A stretch of DNA of 64,000 nt from JASHVB01 sp035508435 (GCA_035508435.1 DATJNA010000140.1:18556-82555); one strand, 5' to 3'. Positions 36,452-46,104 are shown, counted from the first letter of the stretch. Numbers and translations are program-made. Notes: a model not told the origin generated them from the sequence alone.

Positions 36452-36497
36452 CCGCTCATCCTGTTCACTGCGATACCCATGGTCGCAGCGGAACCGG

Positions 36498-37874
36498 TTG
36501 ACGCCCCATCTCGGCTTGGTTTCTTCGCGTGCCGCGAACATCGGGGCCACGTGGTGTCGTGGCCCTGGCGCGACGGCGCCGGGCCGATCCAACCATCCCG
36601 GTGCGCCCGCGCGCATTGTGATTGATTGTGGCAGCAGCGTCCTGTATCTAGCGACCAGGTCGTCAGAGGCATGTGCATCGCGTGGGCGGCATGACCGTCG
36701 ACGGGCAATTTTCCTTTTGTTGGAAACACCACTCGATCCCAATCGGTCCGCCACGCATGCGGAGAACGATCGCCGGCCGCTGGATCGGCGCGCCGGGGGC
36801 AGGCCGCCAGCGACGGCACGCTGCCCGAGCAGCGGCTACCTGAAATGGTTCGTCCTGCTCGGTCTGGCGTCGTTCGCGCTCTGCTGGCTCTACGTGGCAC
36901 TTGCCCCAATGACCTTCATGGATGCCGAGTACCCCCGCTGGCGCGCCAAGGAAACGCTGCTTGCGCGTTGCGATTTCGGTGCCTTCGCCGTGGTGGGGGA
37001 CTCGCGAGCCGCGGTGGACATTGCGCCGGTTCGTCTGCCGATGCGAGTTACCAATCTGGCCCTGGCCGGGACGACGCCGATCGAAACTTACGTCATGGTG
37101 GCGCGCGCCTTGCGCTGCGCGCAGCCCCCGCCGGCCATCATCATCTCGATCAGCCCGTCGCATGTGGCCGCGCCCGATACGTTCTGGGGCAAATCGGTGC
37201 GCTACGGCTTCCTCTCCCTGCGCGATCTGTTTTTGTTGCGTGACATATCGCTGCGGCTGCACAACACAGACGTATTGCAGCCGGAACCACCGGACGGGCT
37301 TTCGATAACGCCCCGCATCCTGTTGTATGAGGCCCGGTTCCCGGCACTCTATTTCGGCAGCCTCTACCACAACGTGCCGTTCCTGCCCTATCGGGATAAC
37401 CAGGCGCTCTACGCGAAGGTGCTGCGGTCGCGCGGGCAATACTATTTTGCCAGCCGCGCCGGCCCGACCGCGATCGGTCCCGAGGGCGAACTCAGGGACT
37501 TTGTGGCGCAGCCGGTGCTGGACGCCTATTTCAACAGGATCCTGGCACTCACCGCCTCGCGGGGCATCCCCGTGTATTTCATTGCAATGCCGTTGGATGC
37601 GGATACCTACGATGCGGTGCCGCCAGCGGAGAAGCGCCACTTCGCCGACTACCTGCGCCGCTATGCGGCGAAGTACCCGAACTTCCACGTCGCCACCGAA
37701 CCTCTGCCGCACTGGCCCAACCGCTATTTCGCCGACTGGCTCTCCCACATGAACCCGACCGGCGTTGCGGTGTTCAATCGAATGCTCGCCCAGTGCCTGG
37801 CCCGCATCGCCACCAAGAGCATGACCCTCGGGTCGGAACCCGCATGCCCGCTGGGAACCGCGCCGCCAGGATAG
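36498..37874 (+). CDS. Membrane-anchored SGNH-hydrolase-like protein, unknown function
   Basis: One membrane helix (YLKWFVLLGLASFALCWLYVAL) precedes a periplasmic domain with FAVVGDSRAAVDIAPVRLP, a GDSR block like SGNH/DltD-type proteins, then NLALAGTTPIETYVMVARAL and, near the end, FADWLSHMNPTGVAVFNRML, where the His may be the second catalytic residue. Such proteins O-acylate or deacylate surface glycans. The N-terminus is uncertain: 36498 (TTG) leaves about 110 low-complexity residues before the helix; TTG codons at 36717 or 36720 are plausible alternatives. Lies 46 bp after the GT39-like gene. Confidence 0.7.
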   Translation: MTPHLGLVSSRAANIGATWCRGPGATAPGRSNHPGAPARIVIDCGSSVLYLATRSSEACASRGRHDRRRAIFLLLETPLDPNRSATHAENDRRPLDRRAGGRPPATARCPSSGYLKWFVLLGLASFALCWLYVALAPMTFMDAEYPRWRAKETLLARCDFGAFAVVGDSRAAVDIAPVRLPMRVTNLALAGTTPIETYVMVARALRCAQPPPAIIISISPSHVAAPDTFWGKSVRYGFLSLRDLFLLRDISLRLHNTDVLQPEPPDGLSITPRILLYEARFPALYFGSLYHNVPFLPYRDNQALYAKVLRSRGQYYFASRAGPTAIGPEGELRDFVAQPVLDAYFNRILALTASRGIPVYFIAMPLDADTYDAVPPAEKRHFADYLRRYAAKYPNFHVATEPLPHWPNRYFADWLSHMNPTGVAVFNRMLAQCLARIATKSMTLGSEPACPLGTAPPG

Positions 37875-37923
37875 CGCCTCTGGGCGGCGGCCGCCTTCGA
37901 GAGGCGGCCAATGCGCGGCTGCC

Positions 37924-39297
37924 TCAGCCCCGACCCGACGGTGACAGAGCGCCGGGGCGCCGCCCGCCGGCGGGAAGCGCCGCGATGCCGCCCGCTGCCT
38001 GCCCCCGCCATGGCAGCCCAGGCGCTGTCGAACGCCCAGCCTGCTGCACCCGACGTACATATTCACCGAGGCAGGTGCACACCGCGAAGGTATAAAGGTT
38101 CATCCCACGATACGATACAGCAATAAATGCACCGCATATCATCAGGATCGCCAACATCAGCAGCAAACTGTCGGCAAGATCGGCGCACCAGGCAAGCTCC
38201 GGGATGTCTTTTGCGTAGCGTTTCGCCCGCCGCAACTGCAACGCGCTGACCGCGATGAGCGACAGGTAGATTGTCAGGCCGACCCAGCCTTGCTCGCCCA
38301 GCATCTCGAAATACAGGCTGTGGAATGCCCGGCCGAACACCACGGCACCGTCGGGATACTCGATGCGGTCGATGCGGTAGTTTTCGAACCCGCCGCCCAG
38401 CGGGTGGCTCATGGAATAGTTGAAGGTCCATTGCCACACCAGCAACCGAGTGAGCGCGGAGGTTTCCTGGTCATACGACTTGATCGTATCCATCCGCTGG
38501 TCCCAGGCACTCGACGTGTGATAAATCAGCCCCAGGAGTGCCACTGCACCGACGCACGCCGTCAGGATCTTGCGCTTCGATTTGATGAAATACCCCACGC
38601 CGAGCACGAGGATGCCGACCAGACCGGTGCGTTCGTAGGTGCCGATCGTTGCGAACAACGCAACGACCGATAATCCGATCAGCATCAGCTTCGTCAACTG
38701 GGTCTTCGGCAGCAAGATCGAATGATTCATCGCGTACAGCGCGATCGGCACCATCGACACGGCGGCGGTGGCGAGCAATCCCCCCTCGCCCAGCCCGGAA
38801 TTGCCCGCCACCAGCCCGAGGTCGCGACCGTAGCCGCCGCCCGAGATCATCGTCTTCAGGCCGAACGGCAAAAGGTTGCCGGCCAACGAAAAGACGTAAA
38901 CCAGCAGGAAGGCCTCGATCTGCACGCGCGAACGGATCACGAAGGGAATGAAGGCAGAGAACAAGACCGTCTTGAACGCCCAGTTCCACTTGGCCCATGC
39001 GGCGTCTGGAACTTCCGCCCACAGCAGGGTTACGGTGCACCAGAACGCCAGCATCAGCATGAGAATGCATGAGGCGGTCAGGCGCGGTGGCCAGCGCCGG
39101 TCCATCGTGATGTAGCTGCCGAAGGCGGCCACTCCCATGATCAGGGCGCAGGGAATCTGGCTGAGGATGATGTACGCCACCGACTGTGGCGAGAACAGGT
39201 CGACCCAGATATAGCCGAGGGTGAAGACGAACGGCGCGACACACCCCAGGCCGACCAGGGACAAATAGACCAGCAGCAGGTAAATACTGCGGATCAA
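37924..39297 (-). CDS. O-antigen ligase / putative O-glycosylation ligase family protein
   Basis: A 457-residue polytopic protein with about eleven helices. It resembles the O-glycosylation ligases described with exosortase-A systems: LLWAEVPDAAWAKWNWAFK in the early region, LKTMISGGGYGRDLGLVAGN mid-protein, and after the large loop SALTRLLVWQWTFNYSMSHPLGGGFENYRID, the Wzy_C block. It would transfer lipid-linked oligosaccharide to a protein or lipid acceptor in the periplasm. The C-terminal ~40 residues are Pro/Gly/Arg-rich and overlap repetitive GC-rich DNA. No exosortase is in the window. Confidence 0.82.
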   Translation of the reverse strand: MIRSIYLLLVYLSLVGLGCVAPFVFTLGYIWVDLFSPQSVAYIILSQIPCALIMGVAAFGSYITMDRRWPPRLTASCILMLMLAFWCTVTLLWAEVPDAAWAKWNWAFKTVLFSAFIPFVIRSRVQIEAFLLVYVFSLAGNLLPFGLKTMISGGGYGRDLGLVAGNSGLGEGGLLATAAVSMVPIALYAMNHSILLPKTQLTKLMLIGLSVVALFATIGTYERTGLVGILVLGVGYFIKSKRKILTACVGAVALLGLIYHTSSAWDQRMDTIKSYDQETSALTRLLVWQWTFNYSMSHPLGGGFENYRIDRIEYPDGAVVFGRAFHSLYFEMLGEQGWVGLTIYLSLIAVSALQLRRAKRYAKDIPELAWCADLADSLLLMLAILMICGAFIAVSYRGMNLYTFAVCTCLGEYVRRVQQAGRSTAPGLPWRGQAAGGIAALPAGGRRPGALSPSGRG

Positions 39298-39355
39298 CGT
39301 CGCGGCTCCGCGTGCATAGCGCAGTCGTCATCGGTCTGCGGCAACGGCGCCGCCA

Positions 39356-39589
39356 TCACCGCCGCCCGCGGCGCCACGGAGTGCTCTGGTGCGGCGGCTG
39401 TCGCGCGCGCTCGCGCCAGGATGGCACAATGCGTCCGCCACGCACCGGCTGAGGCTGCTGTGCCGCGTCCGGCTCCGCCTGCGCCGACGGCACCGGGAAC
39501 CATGGCATCGTCCGATCCAGCGTGATTGCGCGGAACGCCACGAAGATCACGAACGCGGTGCTGAACAGTACGCCAAACAGGTCGAGCAC
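39356..39589 (-). CDS. Small single-span membrane protein, hypothetical
   Basis: A possible 77-residue protein from a GTG at 39589 with GAGG 5 bp upstream. It has one hydrophobic helix near the N-terminus (LFGVLFSTAFVIFVAFRAI), then a Pro/Arg-rich tail. It lies upstream of the ligase gene in the same direction. The in-frame extension to 39796 looks random. Composition of the helix favours a real product; nothing else does. The DNA on both sides (39298-39355 and 39590-39799) holds no other feature I can support. Confidence 0.4.
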   Translation of the reverse strand: MLDLFGVLFSTAFVIFVAFRAITLDRTMPWFPVPSAQAEPDAAQQPQPVRGGRIVPSWRERARQPPHQSTPWRRGRR

Positions 39590-39799
39590 GGGCCTCGCCC
39601 CTCGAAAAACATGCGTCGCGCGCGCGCGAAAATCACACCGCCGACAACCGGCGGTATACCGAACTGCCCGCGTAAAAGCCACGCAAACGTGCGGTCTTCC
39701 ACCGCTTGTTCCGGGCCGCTCGCCGCCTGGCGGAGGGAACCGAGGCGGCAGCCGGGCGTCATCCTGACGACCCATCCCACCTAGGAAAATCGACAAAAC

Positions 39800-40429
39800 A
39801 TGATGCGTTGGTCATTCGATTGGCCCGTGCTCAACCGGGCTCTCGCACTCGTCCTGCTCGCCGCCGCCACGATCGCCGCCGCTCCGTCGCCGAACAGCGC
39901 CGCCGCCCCGCCGCCGAACAGCTCCGCCGCCCGCCAGGAAGCCGAGAAGCTGAATCAGCTTCCCCCGCTACATCCGCGTGGCCGCGCCCGCATCGATCAT
40001 TCCGGCCGCAAGGAGGTGGGCCGCGCCTCCTATTACGCCCGTTACTTCGACCACCGCATCATGGCCAACGGGCGACGGATGAACCCCAACGCCGACATCG
40101 CGGCCAGCAAGACCCTGCCGCTGGGCACCACCGCCGCTGTTACCAACCTGGAAAACGGCAGGACGGCTACGGTACGGGTGGAGGATCGCGGCCCCTTCAT
40201 CGACGGCCGCGTGGTCGATCTCAGCCCAAAAGTCGCGCGTGACCTGAATATCATCAAGCAAGGGGTGGTGCCGGTGGTGGTGAAGCCTATTGCCGTCCCC
40301 TTGCCAGACGGCAAGGTGAAGCTTGGCGCCGGCGCAGCCGAGGCGACACCGCAACAGATCGATGCAGCCACGCGGACCACTCAGGCATTGGTCGACGACC
40401 AACCGAGAGAAACCGCCAGCCGGCGCTGA
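39800..40429 (+). CDS. RlpA-like septal ring lytic transglycosylase family protein
   Basis: A 209-residue exported protein. Signal-like N-terminus (LNRALALVLLAAATIAAAPS), an Ala/Pro linker, then a double-psi beta-barrel (about 75-155) with GRASYYARYFDHRIMANGRR, KTLPLGTTAAVTNLENGRTA and VEDRGPFIDGRVVDLSP, the RlpA signature blocks. RlpA acts on peptidoglycan lacking stem peptides. No SPOR domain follows, so septal targeting as in E. coli is not evident. The last 60 residues are unstructured in appearance. Confidence 0.88.
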   Translation: MMRWSFDWPVLNRALALVLLAAATIAAAPSPNSAAAPPPNSSAARQEAEKLNQLPPLHPRGRARIDHSGRKEVGRASYYARYFDHRIMANGRRMNPNADIAASKTLPLGTTAAVTNLENGRTATVRVEDRGPFIDGRVVDLSPKVARDLNIIKQGVVPVVVKPIAVPLPDGKVKLGAGAAEATPQQIDAATRTTQALVDDQPRETASRR

Positions 40430-40550
40430 GCCACGCTCCAGGCAGGAACCCGGCCGCTCACGCGGCGCTGTCGGTCATTCGCATCCAACGGAACGCGGCA
40501 TGCAACGCAGCGCACATCGCGTTAACACAATGCCGCGTACGCCGGCTGTG

Positions 40551-41408
40551 TCACGCCGCAGTGTAATTATCCAGGATCTCTTCGGCGGTAAGCACGCGGG
40601 GATAGATCGCCACCTCGTCCAGGCCGCCGTCGAGGAAGCTTGCCAGATCACGGGTCCCGAGGCGAACCGGGGCTACGCCATGTTGGGGATAGATGTTGTA
40701 CGATGCATAGAGGGCCCCGGGCGATGTGGCGGGACTGCCGCGGAGGGTGCCATTCTTATAGATCGAGACCCCGGCAGCGGGGTTGCTTGCATCCCCGGGA
40801 TCGTAGCAAGCGACGATATGCATCCACTCGCCGGATACCAGCTCGTCCTCAAAATAGGCTCCCGCGCCCTCGTTCTGACCACCATTGGCACTCGTTGGAT
40901 TCCAGATATAGGCGGAGATACGGTTCGGCCGCGGGGAATCCTTGCTGTAGAAGCGGAAGCCCCACTCAAAGGCCCCACGCTGGCCTTTGCCAAGCCAGTG
41001 CACGTAATGCTCGCTGGTCTGCCCCTGGAATGTCAGCGTATCCGGACGGAGCCAGGCCTCTACAGTTAGCCCTCGCCCGCTCGTCGGCTGGCTGAACGCC
41101 GTGCTGTCGGGAATTTCCACGTACGCACCCACGCCGTTCAGCCCGATGGCGACATCGGCTTCGCTATGGACCGCGCCGGCTTGTCCGAAGGTGATGCCGC
41201 CGTAATAGGTGCCGCTGTGGCCGTGTCCGGTCGAGTCATGTGCAGAGGGGCCGATTTTCTCCTCGACCCTCCAGTAAGCGACGGGATGTTTTGCCAGCAC
41301 GCGTCTGTGGTATGAGAGCGGGCTCATGATCGACCTCTGCATGGCTGTATCCGCGAAGGCGAGCGATCCAACCGCCGCCAGCGCGGAACGACGTTTCAGG
41401 TCAGGCAT
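40551..41408 (-). CDS. LamG/concanavalin-like domain protein, exported
   Basis: A 285-residue protein. A short possible signal (RRSALAAVGSLAFADTA) is followed by one LamG-like jellyroll domain (about 55-275) with HPVAYWRVEE, GAYVEIPDS, TVEAWLRPDT, GEWMHIVACYD, ISIYKNG-like SIYKNGTLRG and LDEVAIYPRVLTAEEILDNY. The WRVEE...LDEVAIY layout is that of phage and surface-associated LamG proteins that bind carbohydrates. Stands alone, convergent with the RlpA-like gene. Confidence 0.82.
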   Translation of the reverse strand: MPDLKRRSALAAVGSLAFADTAMQRSIMSPLSYHRRVLAKHPVAYWRVEEKIGPSAHDSTGHGHSGTYYGGITFGQAGAVHSEADVAIGLNGVGAYVEIPDSTAFSQPTSGRGLTVEAWLRPDTLTFQGQTSEHYVHWLGKGQRGAFEWGFRFYSKDSPRPNRISAYIWNPTSANGGQNEGAGAYFEDELVSGEWMHIVACYDPGDASNPAAGVSIYKNGTLRGSPATSPGALYASYNIYPQHGVAPVRLGTRDLASFLDGGLDEVAIYPRVLTAEEILDNYTAA

Positions 41409-41785
41409 TCCGATGACGTCCTTCGAGCTGGAAGACGGCGATCATCTGCTACGGAGTACGCATCGACGTCACGGCATCGCCGGCGATGACGTCAAGCGAC
41501 CGCAGCTTTTCCGTCCTCCCATCTTCCGGACGCCGGACTGAACCATACATCTCCGGCAGGTCAGAGTGTGTGAGGCATGTCATAGTTCATGCGATCAGCC
41601 GGTGAAGCGATCCACGCCCAACAGCGCGGGTGGCGATGCAACGACACGGCAGGGTGTGACTCGCGCCGCTCTGACAGTGGTTACTGGGTTCCGATAGCGG
41701 AGACGAGGTTCTGATAGTTGGTACCACGTATGGCGCCCGCCCGGAAACCGCATTCACGGCGCATCATCGACCTGCTGCGTGACGT
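41409..41785. other. Intergenic region without recognised genes
   Basis: These 377 bases between two leftward genes are somewhat AT-richer than the flanks. They presumably carry the promoter of the LamG gene and the end of the NHL-repeat transcript. A short inverted repeat (GCATG, 8 bases, CATGC) is at 41575-41592. No open frame here is protein-like. Confidence 0.4.
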
Positions 41786-42823
41786 TCAGTGTCCGCGCGT
41801 CAGCTTGCGGATGCGGTGGTTCTCGCTGTCGCCGATGTAGAGCGCGCCATCCGGACCCACAGCCGCACCGTGTGGCCGCGCGAGTTGCGCCGCCGTGGCA
41901 GGTCCGCCGTCGCCCCCCGGGCCGGAAGCGCCATTGCCGGCGATGGTGGTCACGATCCAGGTCCGCGCATCGATGCGGCGGATCGCATGGTTCTCGGTAT
42001 CGACGATGAACACGCTGCCATCCGCATCCACTGCCATTTCCTTTGGCGCGTCGAACACCGCGTCGCGCGCATCACCGCCATCGCCGGCATAGCCGCGTGC
42101 ACCGGTCCCGGCGGCGGTGTGGATGATGCCCTCGCGTACCCGACGCAGGCTGCTGCCCTGGCGTTCCAGGATGTAGATCGCGCCATCCGGCGCCAGCGCC
42201 ACCGCGCGTGCGCCGAACACGCCCGCGCGCGTGGCGGGTCCGCCGTCGCCGTCATGCCGCGCCTCGCCGGTGCCGGCGAACGTGCTGATGATGCCGCTTG
42301 CGAGATCCACTACGCGCACCCGATGATCAGCCACATCGGCAATGAGCAGTTGTTGCTGAGAGGCATCGAGTGCGAGACCGTTGGGTTCGGCGAGCCCCGC
42401 GGATGCGGCGGGTCCGCCGTCGCCACTGAATTTGCCGGAACCGTCGCCGGCCAGCGTACTGATCACGCCTGGCGGCTCCACGCGCCGGACCCGCTTGTTC
42501 AGCCGGTCGGCGAAATAGATCGTGCCACCCGCATCCACCACCACACCATACGGCTGATTGAGCAAGGCCTGCGTCGCCTCGCCGCCGTCGCCCGCGAAGC
42601 CCGCGGCGCCGGTACCGGCGATCGTGGCGATGGTCCCGGTGCGCACGTCGACACGCCGGATGCAATGATTGTAGGTGTCGGCAAAGATCAGATTGCCAGC
42701 GATATCGAAACAAAGATCGAACGGATTGTTAAGCAATGCCGCGCGCGCGGGACCGCCGTCACCCGCGAAACCTTGCTCGCCCGTGCCCACCGCGGTTGAA
42801 ATGATCCACGCATCTGTTGCCAT
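41786..42823 (-). CDS. NHL-repeat beta-propeller protein
   Basis: A 345-residue protein built of about six NHL-type blades. Each contains the pattern ISTFAGTGxxGxxGDGGPA...L..P.G.A.D..G..Y.AD..NHRIRRV. No signal peptide is seen at the start (MATDAWIISTAVGTGEQG). AGGGGGA precedes the ATG at 42823. Propellers of this type bind proteins or ligands. It is divergent from the 536-residue protein gene across 91 bp, so shared regulation is possible. Confidence 0.88.
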   Translation of the reverse strand: MATDAWIISTAVGTGEQGFAGDGGPARAALLNNPFDLCFDIAGNLIFADTYNHCIRRVDVRTGTIATIAGTGAAGFAGDGGEATQALLNQPYGVVVDAGGTIYFADRLNKRVRRVEPPGVISTLAGDGSGKFSGDGGPAASAGLAEPNGLALDASQQQLLIADVADHRVRVVDLASGIISTFAGTGEARHDGDGGPATRAGVFGARAVALAPDGAIYILERQGSSLRRVREGIIHTAAGTGARGYAGDGGDARDAVFDAPKEMAVDADGSVFIVDTENHAIRRIDARTWIVTTIAGNGASGPGGDGGPATAAQLARPHGAAVGPDGALYIGDSENHRIRKLTRGH

Positions 42824-42914
42824 GGCGTTGGTCCCCCTCGCCGCCACGATGGTTGTCGCCTGCGTCCTGTCAAGCGTAGGATCACCACAACCGCACGAAG
42901 CCGGAGGGACGATG

Positions 42915-44525
42915 ATGGATATGCAGGTCGCGACCGAAACAGACCGAGGCGAGGCTGGCAGCCTCTACGCAAAGCTGGAAGAGCGCGTCATCATGCGCGA
43001 CCAGGTGGGCGCCAGCGAGGTCTACTACGATCTGGTCCGTGCCGGCCGGCCGTTGCACGAGATCATCGCCGAGGCGGTCCGCATCCATGCGCCGTACACG
43101 CATGTGCCATACCATGAGCGCATTGATGACGGCTATCCGAATTTCGTTAACAACGACCACTGCCTGCTCAGTGCGCGGGCCACGGTGAACCTGACGAAAA
43201 TGCTGCCGAGCCATCTGGCAATGCTGCCGATGGCGCAGACGATCTGGTACATTCCGAGCGGGCTCGATATCTGGAACCAGAAAATCAATAAGGCACCGGG
43301 TCATTACACGCGCATGCGCGGCAATCTCGGCAAGCAGGAAGCGCCGCCGGCGCCGGCGGTTTACTGGCCCGACCAGGAGCCGGTGCGCGAAGTCGCTCCG
43401 TTGCGCGAGCGTCTGAACAATTGGATGACTCTGGTGCATCGCGGCCAGGTGATCGATGCCTATCGCACCTTCCTGGGCCTGATGGAGGAGACCGCCAATC
43501 GCAAGGAAGTGCTGGCGGAACTCTGCTTCGCCGGGCTGATCGACGTGCAGGACCGGATGCTGTGGAACCGCTCCTACACGACCGGGCACAAGGCGTACCG
43601 CGCGCGCTCGACGGTGGAGGTCGGCAACGCCATCGGCTGGGACAATGCGCATCACGTGGTTTACGCGGGCGCGCTGGACATCGCGGTGGGGCCGCGTTGG
43701 TACTCCACCTACGAAATGGCCTGCAACCTGGTGAAGATGCACATCGAGGGCGAGGCGCTGCACGCCGTGCCCTATGGCGGCGTCAGCGAACCCGAACGCA
43801 AGGTGCTGCACCAGACCGGCGCGGTGACCCCAGAGGATTCGGCCGAACTGATCCGTGCCGCCATCCGCGACGGCGAGCCCGCGACGATGGACGTCGTGAC
43901 GCGCCTGCTGAAGGCCGGGCGCGATCCGCGCCGCATGCTGGACGTGCTACAGATTGCCGCCGCACAGGTGGTGCTGGAGACACGGGCCGGCGAGGCGTTC
44001 AGCATGCCGCACCATTGCTACGAATACCTGAACACACTCGGCTGGTTCTGGGACAATTTCGACCATCCGCGGCGGCTGCGGCTGCTTTACGTGGGCGCGT
44101 CGTTCGTCAACCGCATGGCCTATCACCAGCAGGGCATCGGCGAGGTCCACACCTTCTCGGCCAAGCCGCCGGCAGGCGCGGACCGCATGTCGGCCGGCCA
44201 GTTGCTGGATCGCGTCGAGGCCGCGGTGTGCGCGCTGAGCGGCCAGGAGAGCCTGGACTGGACGCAGGCTTATCTGGACAGCGGTGCCGACCGCGCGCCG
44301 CTGGTGCAGCGCATCGCGCTGGCCGCCACGCGGCTGGGCAACGATCCGCACAACCAGGAAATCGCCCAGTGCATGCTGATGGATTACGGCATCAACCGTC
44401 AGCCAGAGCGTGACACGCTGTTGCTCGCCGCCGCGTACCACACGGCGATGCACCGCAAATACGGCGACCCTCTGGAGCCGGCCCGTCGTTTCGGCCAGGC
44501 GATGGGTTTTTCTGAATTGCAGTAA
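42915..44525 (+). CDS. Conserved protein of unknown function (536 residues)
   Basis: I do not recognise the family. The protein looks soluble and mostly helical, with conserved-looking His/Tyr-rich stretches: VRIHAPYTHVPYHERIDDGY and NFVNNDHCLLSARATVNL near 60-95, WDNAHHVVYAGALDIAVGPRWY near 240, and MPHHCYEYLNTLGWFWDNF near 365. These could ligate a metal or haem. GGAGGG lies 6 bp before the ATG at 42915; an ATG at 42912 is also possible. The TauD-type dioxygenase gene follows after 10 bp, so the two are almost surely co-transcribed and may act on one substrate (inference). Confidence 0.75.
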   Translation: MDMQVATETDRGEAGSLYAKLEERVIMRDQVGASEVYYDLVRAGRPLHEIIAEAVRIHAPYTHVPYHERIDDGYPNFVNNDHCLLSARATVNLTKMLPSHLAMLPMAQTIWYIPSGLDIWNQKINKAPGHYTRMRGNLGKQEAPPAPAVYWPDQEPVREVAPLRERLNNWMTLVHRGQVIDAYRTFLGLMEETANRKEVLAELCFAGLIDVQDRMLWNRSYTTGHKAYRARSTVEVGNAIGWDNAHHVVYAGALDIAVGPRWYSTYEMACNLVKMHIEGEALHAVPYGGVSEPERKVLHQTGAVTPEDSAELIRAAIRDGEPATMDVVTRLLKAGRDPRRMLDVLQIAAAQVVLETRAGEAFSMPHHCYEYLNTLGWFWDNFDHPRRLRLLYVGASFVNRMAYHQQGIGEVHTFSAKPPAGADRMSAGQLLDRVEAAVCALSGQESLDWTQAYLDSGADRAPLVQRIALAATRLGNDPHNQEIAQCMLMDYGINRQPERDTLLLAAAYHTAMHRKYGDPLEPARRFGQAMGFSELQ

Positions 44526-44535
44526 CGGAACGATA

Positions 44536-45435
44536 ATGCTGGCTCTGTCGATCAGGCCGATCGATCCGGTGTCTCGCCCGTTCTTCGCGGGCGAGGTCTC
44601 CGGGGTCGACATCACCCGCCCCCTGTCGCGCGAGGACGTCGCGGCGATCTCCGCCGGCATGGACGAATTCGGCGTGCTGGTCTTCCACGACCAGCACTTC
44701 ACCGACCAAACCCAGCTCGCGTTCAGCCGCAACTTCGGCACGCTGGAGCAAGCAACGGGCGACATCAATTTCGGCAAGGCCGATCGCCGCGGTTTGCCGG
44801 ACGAGGTGAATGACATCTCAAACCTCGACCGTAACAATCAGGTAATGGCCCGCGACGACCGCAAGCGACTGTTCTCGTTAGGCAACAGACTCTGGCATTC
44901 CGATTCGTCGTTCAAGGCGGTGCCGGCAAAATATTCGCTGCTGTCGGCGCGGGTGATCCCGGCGGCCGGCGGCAATACGGAATTCGCCGACATGCGCGCC
45001 GCCTACGACGCGCTGGACGATGAGACCAAGGCGGAATGCAAGAATTTGATCTGCGAGCATAGCCAGATCTATTCACGCGGCATTCTGGGGTTCGCCGACT
45101 TCACCGACGATGAACGCCGCAGGTTCGCGCCAGTGCGGCAGCGTCTGGTGCGGCGGCATCCATCGACCGGGCGAAAGTCCCTGTTCCTGGCCTCGCATGC
45201 CGGCACCATCGTCGGCTGGCCGATGCCGGAGGCGCGCATGTTCCTGCGCGACCTGACCGAGCATGCCACGCAACGCCGGTTCGTCTACCCGCATGCATGG
45301 CGGCAGTGGGACCTGGTGATGTGGGACAACCGCGCCACCATGCATCGCGCGCGACCGTTTGATGCCAGTGAAGTGCGCGACATGCACCGCACCACGGTCG
45401 CCTGCGAGCGATCCACCATGGCCGAGGCGGCGTAG
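44536..45435 (+). CDS. TauD/TfdA-family 2-oxoglutarate-dependent dioxygenase
   Basis: A 299-residue non-haem Fe(II) oxygenase. Iron ligands are visible as HxD in LWHSDSSFKAVPAKYSLL and the distal His in NRATMHRARPFD, followed by Arg residues that bind 2-oxoglutarate. The N-terminal GVDITRPLSREDVAAI and VLVFHDQHFTDQTQL match the family. Substrates of relatives include taurine, 2,4-D and other acids; none can be assigned. Second gene of the operon with the unknown 536-residue protein. Confidence 0.92.
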   Translation: MLALSIRPIDPVSRPFFAGEVSGVDITRPLSREDVAAISAGMDEFGVLVFHDQHFTDQTQLAFSRNFGTLEQATGDINFGKADRRGLPDEVNDISNLDRNNQVMARDDRKRLFSLGNRLWHSDSSFKAVPAKYSLLSARVIPAAGGNTEFADMRAAYDALDDETKAECKNLICEHSQIYSRGILGFADFTDDERRRFAPVRQRLVRRHPSTGRKSLFLASHAGTIVGWPMPEARMFLRDLTEHATQRRFVYPHAWRQWDLVMWDNRATMHRARPFDASEVRDMHRTTVACERSTMAEAA

Positions 45436-45585
45436 CCCCGACCCGGTCAGCGCGAGGCAGGCAGACCGGGCGGAACGGCCAGTCACCATTCGGCCTCAAT
45501 GTACGCCTGCGCCGGCCGGCGAATTCCGGCCCCAATGACGCGCAGACTGGCTTACCCACGCCGCGCCGATGACGCGCCGGCCGGC

Positions 45586-46104
45586 CTACTCGGCCGCCTG
45601 CGCCGGGGTGACCGCCTCGTACGGGAAGCGCTTCACCTTATCCATATTCAACCCCTCGATGCGGAGCAACCGCGTCGAGCCTTCGCGCCGCGGCGAGTGC
45701 AGCACACCGATGTCGTACAGATACGCATCGCCCGGCCGCATCGCGTAGTCCTTCACCCACCGCGCCTTGCCCGGCTTGCCGTCCGAAGGCCGCTCCATGC
45801 AGTCCCAGTCCGTCATGATCGTCTCGCCGGCGGCCTGGCCGTAGATCGCCCAGGACGGGCCGTGATCGTGCGGCTTGCTGCCCTTCGCACCGGTGTAGCC
45901 GTGCGCCAGGATGGTGAAGCCCAGGTTGGGATCTTCGTACAGCACCTGCCGCTCCGGCGTCCCGTCCGGGATATAGGTCGTAACGAAATCCGGCTCGCGC
46001 AGCACCTCGCTGACCAGCTTGCACACCATCTGGCGGCCCTCGGTGCCGGGATGGGCCTGCAAGGCGTCGCGACACCTGGCAGCGAATTGCTCAAGAGTGG
46101 TCAT
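45586..46104 (-). CDS. Cupin-fold protein (cysteine dioxygenase-like)
   Basis: A 172-residue cupin. Metal ligands appear as SKPHDHGPSWAIYGQAAGET (two His and Glu-like end) and later DIGVLHSPRREGSTRLLRI (third His). This is the layout of the cysteine dioxygenase/cupin group that oxidises thiols or binds small acids. It reads leftward with a 27-bp gap to the small unknown gene upstream, likely one operon. Substrate unknown. Confidence 0.85.
   Translation of the reverse strand: MTTLEQFAARCRDALQAHPGTEGRQMVCKLVSEVLREPDFVTTYIPDGTPERQVLYEDPNLGFTILAHGYTGAKGSKPHDHGPSWAIYGQAAGETIMTDWDCMERPSDGKPGKARWVKDYAMRPGDAYLYDIGVLHSPRREGSTRLLRIEGLNMDKVKRFPYEAVTPAQAAE

Noticed and set aside
39590..39796. N-terminal extension of the small membrane protein
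   Set aside because: Translation is Arg/Pro/Gly-rich and random-looking; the GTG at 39589 with a GAGG site is the better start.
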